DNA of 64,000 nucleotides from Bacillota bacterium (GTDB lineage: Bacteria; Bacillota; Clostridia; Lachnospirales; Lachnospiraceae), in contig JAEZVF010000118.1 in NCBI GenBank assembly GCA_023443225.1, positions 7,521 through 71,520 of the forward strand, in the 5' to 3' direction. Positions 35,288 through 42,397 of this stretch are shown piece after piece. A program made the translations under genes and the position numbers. How positions within the stretch are numbered: the stretch's first letter is position 1; every line of letters starts with the position of its first letter. Under the pieces are notes generated by a model. It searched no databases. It was given only the letters and a program-made list of their open reading frames with translations, and was not told the DNA's origin.

Positions 35288-36475
35288 TTAGTGTGATAAA
35301 ATATAATCGATAAGCTCTTCCGCAACTTCCTCTTTACTTAAGAGAGGTAGTTCAAGGGTTTGGTCTTTTGTTATAAGAGTTACTATGTTGGTGTCGGTTC
35401 CAAAACCTGCACCAGGTTGTTTAAGATTATTAGCAACGATCATGTCAATGTGTTTCTTTTCCAGTTTTGCCTTGGAATTTTCTATTAGGTTTTCGGTCTC
35501 CATAGAAAAACCACATAAGAATTGTCCAGGCTTCCGATTCTCACCGAGATATTTTAGAATATCTACCGTTCGTTCGAGTTCTATCGTAAGGTCTCCATCC
35601 TTTTTCTTAACCTTCTCATCGGAAACGCTCTTTGATTGGTAATCCGCAACCGCCGCAGCTTTTATGATAATATCCTGCGAATCGTAGGTAGCTTTTACTG
35701 CTTCAAACATATCATTTGCTGATTCCGCCGTGATGACCTTGACGAAAGGGGGGAGTGGTGTAGCTGTTTTCCCGGTTATCAGTGTGACAGTAGCTCCACG
35801 ATGCATACAATGTTTTGCTATCGCATACCCCATTTTTCCGGTAGAATGGTTGCTGATGTAACGAACAGGATCCAGCTTCTCTATCGTGGGACCAGCAGTT
35901 ACTAATACATTTTTGCCTGCCATATCCTTTTTATGAGCAATTTCTTTTAAAATGTAATCTAAGAGTACTTGTTCTGATGGCATTTTTCCAGCTCCGGTGT
36001 CACCACATGCTAAGTAGCCAGTGTCCGGTGTAATTACTTCCATTCCGTAATGAATCAATTTCTGTATATTATCCTGAACAATAGGGTTTAAATACATATT
36101 TGTATTCATAGCAGGAGCTATTATCTTTTTACAAGGACATGCCATCACTGTGGTAGTCAGCATATCGTCAGCAATTCCATTTGCAAGTTTTCCAATAACA
36201 TTGGCTGAGGCAGGAGCAATTAAAACGACGTCGGTCTGTTTTGCAAGTGATACATGCTCCACACTATATTGAAAGTTTCGGTCAAAGGTATCAATCAGAC
36301 ACTTGTTACCTGTTAATGTTTCGAAGGTTATGGGATTAATAAAATTCGTTGCATTTTTTGTCATCAATACAGTAACATTAATCTTAAGTTTTTTTAACAT
36401 ACTAGCCAGATTTGCGATCTTATATGCCGCAATGCTTCCGGTAACAGCGAGTACTACATTCTTTTTTTCTAACAT
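35288..36475 (-). CDS. coaBC: Bifunctional phosphopantothenoylcysteine synthetase/decarboxylase
   Basis: Two consecutive steps of coenzyme A synthesis. The N-terminal flavoprotein CoaC domain (residues 1-180) begins KNVVLAVTGSIAAYKIANL, has the catalytic His in EHVSLAKQ, the PAMNTNMY motif and the Cys of TGYLACGDTGAGKMPS. The C-terminal CoaB domain (about 188-395) starts VLVTAGPTIEKLDPVRYISN and has KMGYAIA and KKKDGDLTIELERTVDIL. It lies 13 bases downstream of coaX, so this is a CoA operon fed by the PanT transporter. Confidence 0.96.
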   Translation of the reverse strand: MLEKKNVVLAVTGSIAAYKIANLASMLKKLKINVTVLMTKNATNFINPITFETLTGNKCLIDTFDRNFQYSVEHVSLAKQTDVVLIAPASANVIGKLANGIADDMLTTTVMACPCKKIIAPAMNTNMYLNPIVQDNIQKLIHYGMEVITPDTGYLACGDTGAGKMPSEQVLLDYILKEIAHKKDMAGKNVLVTAGPTIEKLDPVRYISNHSTGKMGYAIAKHCMHRGATVTLITGKTATPLPPFVKVITAESANDMFEAVKATYDSQDIIIKAAAVADYQSKSVSDEKVKKKDGDLTIELERTVDILKYLGENRKPGQFLCGFSMETENLIENSKAKLEKKHIDMIVANNLKQPGAGFGTDTNIVTLITKDQTLELPLLSKEEVAEELIDYILSH

Positions 36476-36488
36476 CCTACATCATCCC

Positions 36489-37256
36489 TTATTCCATATT
36501 TTTATCATAAATAATCTTTAAGCCTTTTAATAATAAATCACCATCATATATAATCTTCTTCTGGCAATGTTGAAGTATAACCTTGGATAGGCCACCGGTT
36601 GCAATGACAGTTGTATTATATCCAAGTTCAGATTCAATCCGATCAATCATGCCATCAATACAAGAGGCATTGCCATAAATAACACCGCTCTTCATACAAT
36701 CGATGGAGTTTTTTCCGATCACTTTTTTAGGAGCCTCCATGCTGATACGGGGAAGTTGCGCTGTTCTTGACACTAAAGCCTCTAAGGATACCTTTATGCC
36801 CGGAAGAATAACGGTACCAATATAATTCTTATTCTTATCAATAACAGACATTGTGGTAGCTGTTCCACAATCAATGACGATTAGTGGTGCCCCATATTCA
36901 TTTACACCGGCCACTGCATCTACTACGAGGTCACTTCCGACCGTTTTGGGGTCATCCATTAAAATATTTAGACCTGTCTTGATACCGGAACCAATAATTA
37001 GTGGTTTTGCTGAAATTATTTTTTCAATCGCATCTTTAACGACGTTTACGAGCGGAGGAACAACCGAAGATATAATAACTCCCTCAATCTCTTTTACGTC
37101 TATTTTGTAAAGTTCTAGAACTGTTTTAAAACCGATTGCATATTCTAACGCTGTTTTAGATAGATCGGTAGACATGTATTCTATAAAGTAAATTTGATGA
37201 TCATCAATGCATCCAATAACAATGTTGGTATTCCCCATATCGATAGCTAATATCAT
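36489..37256 (-). CDS. coaX: Type III pantothenate kinase
   Basis: Phosphorylates pantothenate as the first step towards CoA; the type III enzyme is not inhibited by CoA. The 255-residue ASKHA-fold protein shows the phosphate-1 loop LAIDMGNTNIVIG, the phosphate-2 motif VIDCGTATTMSVID and the GVIISSVVPPL segment. ATG is followed directly by the family N terminus. It is flanked by panT and coaBC, all on the minus strand. Confidence 0.96.
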   Translation of the reverse strand: MILAIDMGNTNIVIGCIDDHQIYFIEYMSTDLSKTALEYAIGFKTVLELYKIDVKEIEGVIISSVVPPLVNVVKDAIEKIISAKPLIIGSGIKTGLNILMDDPKTVGSDLVVDAVAGVNEYGAPLIVIDCGTATTMSVIDKNKNYIGTVILPGIKVSLEALVSRTAQLPRISMEAPKKVIGKNSIDCMKSGVIYGNASCIDGMIDRIESELGYNTTVIATGGLSKVILQHCQKKIIYDGDLLLKGLKIIYDKNME

Positions 37257-37303
37257 TGCTTTTTTACCTTATCCTTTCTTCATATCAAAATAAAATCATA
37301 TAG

Positions 37304-37345
37304 AGGCTGTTACAAAATAATAAATCTTTCATTTTGCAACAGCCA
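37304..37345 (-). terminator. Hairpin between panT and coaX
   Basis: GGCTGTTACAAAAT pairs with ATTTTGCAACAGCC with one mismatch. There is no strong T-run on the minus strand, so it may only attenuate read-through from panT into coaX. Confidence 0.45.
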
Positions 37346-37364
37346 CTATGTAACTGTGATTGTA

Positions 37365-38003
37365 CTATTCTGTATACTTCACTTTAATTAAAACCTGACC
37401 GATACCGGTAACCAGTATACCTGCAACGATAGCCTCAGGAACACCTTGTGTGCCAATAACGGTTAATATCAATCCATATAATGCATCCGCAGCAATTCCT
37501 TTTGCTTCAGAATAGCTAGTGCCAAATAAGAAGTAAATGCCATTCATTACCAATAGCGTATTTGTTAAAGAACCAGCTACACCTGCGCCTGCAAATGCAA
37601 TTATTTTTGCACCTTTTTTATTTTTTAGTAATTTTAATATAAATCGGAATATGAAATATGCTACAATACCGATTAAGATACGTGGGACAAAGCAAACAAT
37701 TAGGCTGTTTAGTCCACCATGAATTCCTCCCGCTGTATAAAAGGGTGAGAATACAAAGGACGTAATATTCGGATTTAACGTATTATTTAGTAAACTGGTT
37801 AGTCCAAATATTGTGCCTAAAACTGCTCCCATCTTAGGACCTAATAATAGTGCCCCTAGAATTACCGGAATATGGATAATGGTTGCATTCATAAAGCCCA
37901 ACGGAATATATCCAAGATACGGTATAAAAGCCATAATCATAATTATGGCAGAGAATAGCGCTAACTGCACCAGTCTCAAAGTTTTTTCTGATCGATTATT
38001 CAA
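37365..38003 (-). CDS. panT: ECF transporter substrate-binding subunit, probably pantothenate (PanT)
   Basis: A 212-residue hydrophobic S-component with about six membrane helices. The N-terminal cytoplasmic start and the segment IPYLGYIPLGFMNATIIHIP followed by GPKMGAVLGTIFGLTSLLNN fit PanT. It captures the vitamin and docks on a shared EcfAAT module encoded elsewhere. The location beside coaX and coaBC strongly supports pantothenate. The start is TTG 38003, seven bases behind AGGAGG; the frame open further upstream (to 38048) would run through that ribosome binding site. Confidence 0.88.
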   Translation of the reverse strand: MNNRSEKTLRLVQLALFSAIIMIMAFIPYLGYIPLGFMNATIIHIPVILGALLLGPKMGAVLGTIFGLTSLLNNTLNPNITSFVFSPFYTAGGIHGGLNSLIVCFVPRILIGIVAYFIFRFILKLLKNKKGAKIIAFAGAGVAGSLTNTLLVMNGIYFLFGTSYSEAKGIAADALYGLILTVIGTQGVPEAIVAGILVTGIGQVLIKVKYTE

Positions 38004-38082
38004 TTGTTTTCCTCCTGTTATTATTCTCCCAAAGGAGATACAATACATTACGACGTCATTATAACATTTAGTCCCATAAAGC

Positions 38083-38538
38083 TCAATTATTTTTTGTATG
38101 ATTCAAACACTTTATACAAAGGCTATAAAAAGATTCTTCAAAAAGTGCATCATCTTCCTTGGAGCGTTTTTTGATAGAACGGGTATGACCACCGGCTCTT
38201 CTTTGTTTTTTTGAAAGATGACGTTCAAACATAAGCATATCTATGTTTTCATCTGTATAATATCTACCGTTCTGATTGATAGCATAGCTACGTCTGCCAA
38301 GTGCCATGGAAGCAACACCGTAATCCTGTGTGACCACAATATCTCCAGGCTCCGTACTATTAATCAATGCAATATCAACGGCATCCGGAGCTTTACTGAC
38401 CTGAACAATCTCACTATAGTCTGATTCCAGAATGTGGCTGGTATCAATAAACATTATCACCGGTATAGTGAGACTTTTAGCAATTTTTTCGATAATATGC
38501 TTTACCGGACAAGCATCTGCATCTACTAATATTTTCAT
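38083..38538 (-). CDS. YaiI/YqxD family protein (DUF188, PIN-like)
   Basis: A 151-residue protein starting MKILVDADACPV, the hallmark of the family. Conserved acidic positions (DADACP, TQDYGVASMALG) fit a PIN-like nuclease fold, but the function is unproven. ATG 38538 is chosen because all relatives start here; a GTG at 38550 is too close to the GGGAGAAGG ribosome binding site. The C-terminal tail HLSKKQRRAGGHTRSIKKR is strongly basic, consistent with nucleic acid binding. Confidence 0.88.
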   Translation of the reverse strand: MKILVDADACPVKHIIEKIAKSLTIPVIMFIDTSHILESDYSEIVQVSKAPDAVDIALINSTEPGDIVVTQDYGVASMALGRRSYAINQNGRYYTDENIDMLMFERHLSKKQRRAGGHTRSIKKRSKEDDALFEESFYSLCIKCLNHTKNN

Positions 38539-38572
38539 GTCTTCTTTCACCTTCTCCCTTCTGCGTGAGCTG

Positions 38573-39124
38573 TTACAAATCTACAATGATTGGTTCGTGT
38601 TGTGTATAGGGCAAAAATTTCTCCAATAAATCTATGGTTCTTATCTTCATACTAGTAGTATTAATACAAGGATGACAACCAACAAATTCATTGCTAAGAA
38701 TCTCTCGGTCGATTAATAATTGTACCCTATGCTCATGGTCATTCATCAAGCCCATTACACTGACAGAACCAGGAGTAATGCCGAGAAGTTCTTCCATGTA
38801 TTTAGAAGCAGCAAAGGAAAGTCGTGATGTTTGTATTTGCCGGCTAAGTTCAGCTGTTTTATATTTTTTATTACCTGGCATCATTAATAAGTAAAAGTTT
38901 GTGTTTTGTGTATTGCAGAGAAACAAGTTTTTGCAGATCTCAATTTTTAATTTTTCTTCTACTTCAAAGCAGGAGTCAATACTAGGAGTGACATCGTGAT
39001 CTAAACGTTCATATTTAATTCCCAAACGTTCTAATATATCATACACTTTCATTTCTTTTTCTAAACGTCCTGTAGAATCCGGCCGAGTAGAATATATATT
39101 TGAATCGATAAATAAATGAGTCAT
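38573..39124 (-). CDS. YbaK-domain aminoacyl-tRNA deacylase (PrdX-like)
   Basis: A 183-residue protein. After a 28-residue N-terminal stretch comes the YbaK/ProRS-insertion domain: VYDILERLGIKYERLDHD, the catalytic-type Lys in EICKNLFLCN, and the ITPGSVSVMGLMND substrate loop. Family members hydrolyse misacylated tRNA such as Ala- or Cys-tRNA(Pro). It begins at ATG behind AAGGAG and ends 35 bases before the YaiI-family gene, so the two could share a transcript. Confidence 0.85.
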   Translation of the reverse strand: MTHLFIDSNIYSTRPDSTGRLEKEMKVYDILERLGIKYERLDHDVTPSIDSCFEVEEKLKIEICKNLFLCNTQNTNFYLLMMPGNKKYKTAELSRQIQTSRLSFAASKYMEELLGITPGSVSVMGLMNDHEHRVQLLIDREILSNEFVGCHPCINTTSMKIRTIDLLEKFLPYTQHEPIIVDL

Positions 39125-39454
39125 CAGGAATCTCCTTTATTGATTAAAACTAATTTTGATATCAGACTAGAAATGTTTGGGTTTAGTGTATCACAAGAAA
39201 AATAATATAACAAGAAAATATCATCTTGGGGTAAATATTCCAAAAATTCTTATCTAACTATTTTATATGATAAAATGAAAGCACAATGAGGAATCGCAAG
39301 TTTAATTGCGCATTCCAATTAGAGCAATAAATACGTATTTTGTTCATGATATAATAAAAAGATTATACTGGTAATAGTTGAAATACTTGGAAAAATATGA
39401 TATAAATTAATGGAAATAGTAAATTCTTAAATAAAAATAAGAAGGGGACTTTAA
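39125..39454. other. Divergent intergenic region
   Basis: No gene is seen. A promoter for the plus-strand gene lies at 39378-39406. A short imperfect hairpin (GGAATCGCAA against TTGCGCATTCC) lies at 39292-39317. Confidence 0.5.
39378..39406 (+). promoter_or_regulatory. Promoter of the secreted protein gene
   Basis: TTGAAA and TATAAA separated by 17 bases, about 50 bases before the start codon. Confidence 0.7.
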
Positions 39455-40602
39455 ATGAAAAAATTATTATTAAATGGGACAAGGAAGGCATTTCTATTGA
39501 TGGCATTGCTTGTACTAGCGATTTCTTTTAATAAAGATTATGCCAAGGCAGCAGATGCAACAATAAAAGCTCTAAATGTTAAAACTGGGAAAGAAACAGC
39601 TACATCCGAGAACAGTCATACTGGTAAGATAATAACTGGAGCAAATGGCGATAAAACCTCGATTATTGAAGTGAGTACAGATTGCTCTGGCTTAATGTAC
39701 TTTGATTACAAAGGCAATAATACGGATACCCTCTACTTCACCCTATTTGAGGATGCAGCTTGTACACAACAGATGGGAATTAGTTCTGTAAAAGCTTCAA
39801 CTGAAACAGTATCAACGGATGATTTCGAAGTTCCCCAGGCAGGAACCTATTATCTGGAATTAAAAAATTATGGGTCATCAGACATTGATTACTCCATAAC
39901 TGCATATGTAATTTCAGCTGATGACAGTGATCTTGCTGATGGTGAAAGTAGATATGTTTCATTAACAAGTTATGAAGATAGTAACTTTTATAAAATTGTA
40001 CTTAAAAAGCAGGGGCAATCAAAGTATATACTACGTATGCCAATGGAGAATCTTGCTATGCCGATGTAGACGTATATAAAAAGGTCGACAATAAAATGAA
40101 ATTGGTTTCAGAAGGAGATGCTTCTCCCGAGGGCACGGTTAGTGGATTAGCAAAAGGTACTTACTATATTAAATTATCCAATGGAAGTTCCAAGATTTAT
40201 TCGATTGGATATAAGTTTTACAGTATAGCTGATAAAAGTGGTTCAACGAAGGCAAAAGCAGGAACACTTAAGATTGGTAAAGCTTCAGAAGGTTTGTTAC
40301 TCACAACGGATAAAAGCAGTAAGGTTGATTGGTATAAACTTAAAACGACGAAGAAGAAAGCTACCACAATTACTTTATTTGGAGAAGTCACTGGTGGTGT
40401 TACTTTAGAATTCATTGATTCTAAAGGGGATAGTTTTGGAAAGCTTTATATTAGCGCCTATACTACGGAAGATTCAGGATCACCATATGTAAGTTCTTAT
40501 TATGATACAGAAGGTAAATTACCAAAGGGAACCTATTATGTGAAAGTAACAAAAGACGACAAAGATGTATCCGGATATTATACCATTATGGTTAGCCAAT
40601 AA
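39455..40602 (+). pseudogene. Secreted PPC-domain-like protein, interrupted by a frameshift
   Basis: An N-terminal signal peptide (KAFLLMALLVLAISF, ending near AKA) is followed by beta-rich sequence like bacterial pre-peptidase C-terminal domains (LYFTLFEDAACT, QAGTYYLELKNYGSSDIDY, then KGTYYVKVTKDDKDVSGYY). The first frame stops at 40067-40069. The -1 frame continues the same domain without a break from about 40006 (KAGAIKVYTTYANGESCYAD) to 40602. The switch lies in AAAAAG at 40004-40009; one extra A would restore a protein of about 382 residues. No enzyme domain is present; it would be a surface or matrix protein. A sequencing error cannot be excluded. Confidence 0.75.
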
Positions 40603-40620
40603 AATATAAGAAGTTATGAC

Positions 40621-40663
40621 AAGGGGCTGTTGTAAGACAGCCCTTATCATCTGCAGTTTTTAG
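40621..40663 (+). terminator. Terminator after the interrupted gene
   Basis: AAGGGGCTGT pairs with ACAGCCCTT; a T-tract occurs a few bases later. Confidence 0.65.
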
Positions 40664-40680
40664 TAAAAGGAAATATTCGC

Positions 40681-40710
40681 TTGACAAGTTAATATTCGAT
40701 GGAGTAATAT
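40681..40710 (+). promoter_or_regulatory. Promoter of the CDF transporter
   Basis: TTGACA and TAATAT separated by 18 bases, immediately upstream of the riboswitch. Confidence 0.7.
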
Positions 40711-40721
40711 GTAAACATTAT

Positions 40722-40895
40722 ATCTCTTTGCACTGCATACAAATCTACAGTACAAACTGAGCAGGCGATGAATCATTAGATTCGTGGGGCTGGGCCGAAT
40801 GTATCGGCAACAGATGAGCATTTAATATTTAACATTTAACATTAAAATTTGCACATCTGTGGGACAGTAGTATGTTCCATAGGTGTGTTTTTTTA
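40722..40895 (+). promoter_or_regulatory. NiCo (czcD-motif) riboswitch with terminator, copy 1
   Basis: The leader contains blocks shared with a second leader at 42189: CTCTTTGCACTGCA, TCTACAGTACAAACTGA, CAGGC, GGGCTGGGCCG-type block, and GTGGGACAGTAGTA. Its final arm CACATCTGTGGGACA pairs with TGTTCCATAGGTGTG to form a terminator ending in seven T residues. The arrangement before a CDF metal exporter matches the Ni2+/Co2+ riboswitch class of Clostridia, in which metal binding prevents the terminator and turns on export. The class assignment is from memory of the motif and context. Confidence 0.78.
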
Positions 40896-40953
40896 CCTTA
40901 TGAATGGAATACAGGCAGGATATTGAGTATTAATCCACAAGGAGGCTTCTTGC

Positions 40954-42132
40954 ATGATTCAAATACTAGTTAAATTATTTATTAAAGATTATGAAAAAAC
41001 GGAAAGGATTAAAGTGAGAACGGCTTATGGCGTTCTGGCCAGTATTGTTGGTGTTATTTGTAATGTAATATTATTTGGAACAAAAATGATAATTGGCGTT
41101 ACGATCAATAGCATATCTGTCATGGCAGATGCTTTCAATAATTTGTCGGATGCAGCATCCTCAATTATTGGCCTATTTGGGGTAAAAATTTCAGAAAGAC
41201 CAGCGGATAAAGAGCACCCGTTTGGGCACGGGAGATTTGAATATATTACGGCATTAGCAGTTGCCTTTTTAGTTTTGCAGGTAGGTTTTTTCTGTTTTAA
41301 AAGTTCAATTGGTAAGGTGATTAATCCAGAAGTGGTGGAATTTAACACCATTTTGGTGGGTATCCTTTTTCTTTCCGTATTAGTAAAAGTATGGTTAGCA
41401 CACTTTAATAAGACATTAGGAAAAAGAATTAATTCAAGTGTTATGAAAGCAACTGCTGCCGATGCATTTGGAGATGTGCTTATTACCTCTGCAACGATAA
41501 TTTCAATTCTAATTGGTAAAATTACAGGTCTACAAATCGATGGTTGGATGGGATTGATTGTATCTATTTTTGTCTTATATTCCGGATTTAGCATTGCAAA
41601 GGAAACACTAGAACCTTTGCTGGGAAAACCGGTTGAGAAAGAAATATATCAGGCAATAACAGAAATGGTAGAAAGTTATGAAGGCATTGTGGGGAGTCAT
41701 GACTTGATTGTTCATAATTATGGACCATCCCATACTATGGCAACGATACATGCAGAGGTACCGAATGATTCTAATCTAGAATCGGCTCATGAAACCATTG
41801 ATGCAATTGAGAGAGATGTTTTGCGGGAAATGGGTATCTTTCTGGTGATTCACATGGACCCAATCGAAGTGTCTGATAGGGAAGTGCTTGAGAAGAAAAA
41901 TCTGGTTATGGATGTAATTAGAGATATAGAGCCCAAAGCAACGATACATGATTTTCGTGTAGTGAATGGAGAGAATCAAATTAACTTTATTTTTGATTTG
42001 GTAGTTCCGTATTCTTACAATGAAGATCAGGAACAAAAACTGTTAATGAACATTTTAGAGCTTGTACAAAGCAAAGATTGTAGGTACCAGTGTATTATCA
42101 CAATAGAAAATAGTTTTGTTGCAGATGAATAA
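40954..42132 (+). CDS. Cation diffusion facilitator family metal exporter (CzcD-like)
   Basis: A 392-residue CDF protein exporting divalent metals in exchange for protons. Six membrane helices in the first 230 residues; the metal site residues read DAFNN in helix 2 and DAFGD in helix 5 (DxxxN/DxxxD, without the His of zinc-selective YiiP). HPFGHGRFEY marks the family loop. A cytoplasmic ferredoxin-like domain (YGPSHTMATIHAEVP) and an extra C-terminal domain follow. The absence of His in the transport site, and the NiCo-type leader, favour cobalt, nickel or manganese over zinc (inference). Confidence 0.92.
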   Translation: MIQILVKLFIKDYEKTERIKVRTAYGVLASIVGVICNVILFGTKMIIGVTINSISVMADAFNNLSDAASSIIGLFGVKISERPADKEHPFGHGRFEYITALAVAFLVLQVGFFCFKSSIGKVINPEVVEFNTILVGILFLSVLVKVWLAHFNKTLGKRINSSVMKATAADAFGDVLITSATIISILIGKITGLQIDGWMGLIVSIFVLYSGFSIAKETLEPLLGKPVEKEIYQAITEMVESYEGIVGSHDLIVHNYGPSHTMATIHAEVPNDSNLESAHETIDAIERDVLREMGIFLVIHMDPIEVSDREVLEKKNLVMDVIRDIEPKATIHDFRVVNGENQINFIFDLVVPYSYNEDQEQKLLMNILELVQSKDCRYQCIITIENSFVADE

Positions 42133-42188
42133 TCATAGTTTTCCGTGTAACATAATTAGAGGCTTCTGAATATAGTGGCTATATATAT

Positions 42189-42355
42189 TCTCTTTGCACT
42201 GCAAAACGCATTCGTGCGCAATTCTACAGTACAAACTGATCAGGCCAGAATGAGAAATTTAAACCATTCACGGGAGCCGGGCTGCAAGACAGCAGCAGGA
42301 AGAATTACACCTGCGGGACAGTAGTTTACTACATGTGTTCCGCAGGTGTATTTTG
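42189..42355 (+). promoter_or_regulatory. NiCo (czcD-motif) riboswitch with terminator, copy 2
   Basis: Same conserved blocks as the copy at 40722: CTCTTTGCACTGCA, TCTACAGTACAAACTGA, CAGGC, CGGGAGCCGGGCTGC and CTGCGGGACAGTAGT. An extra hairpin GCGCA-type arm (ACGCATTCGTGCG) sits between the first two blocks. The terminator stem is ACACCTGCGGGACA against TGTTCCGCAGGTGT, followed by ATTTT. It controls the P-type ATPase directly downstream. Confidence 0.8.
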
Positions 42356-42397
42356 CATTGTTATAGAGGTATCTTTCCGATATTGGAGGCTGCTTTT

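Noticed and set aside
40001..40015. Programmed -1 ribosomal frameshift joining the two halves of the secreted protein
   Set aside because: The site reads T AAA AAG, not a proper X XXY YYZ heptamer, and I see no adjacent pseudoknot or internal Shine-Dalgarno. A single-base deletion is simpler.
42335..42397. Longer N terminus of the P-type ATPase
   Set aside because: The extra 21 codons read through the riboswitch terminator; the ATG at 42398 has a strong ribosome binding site.
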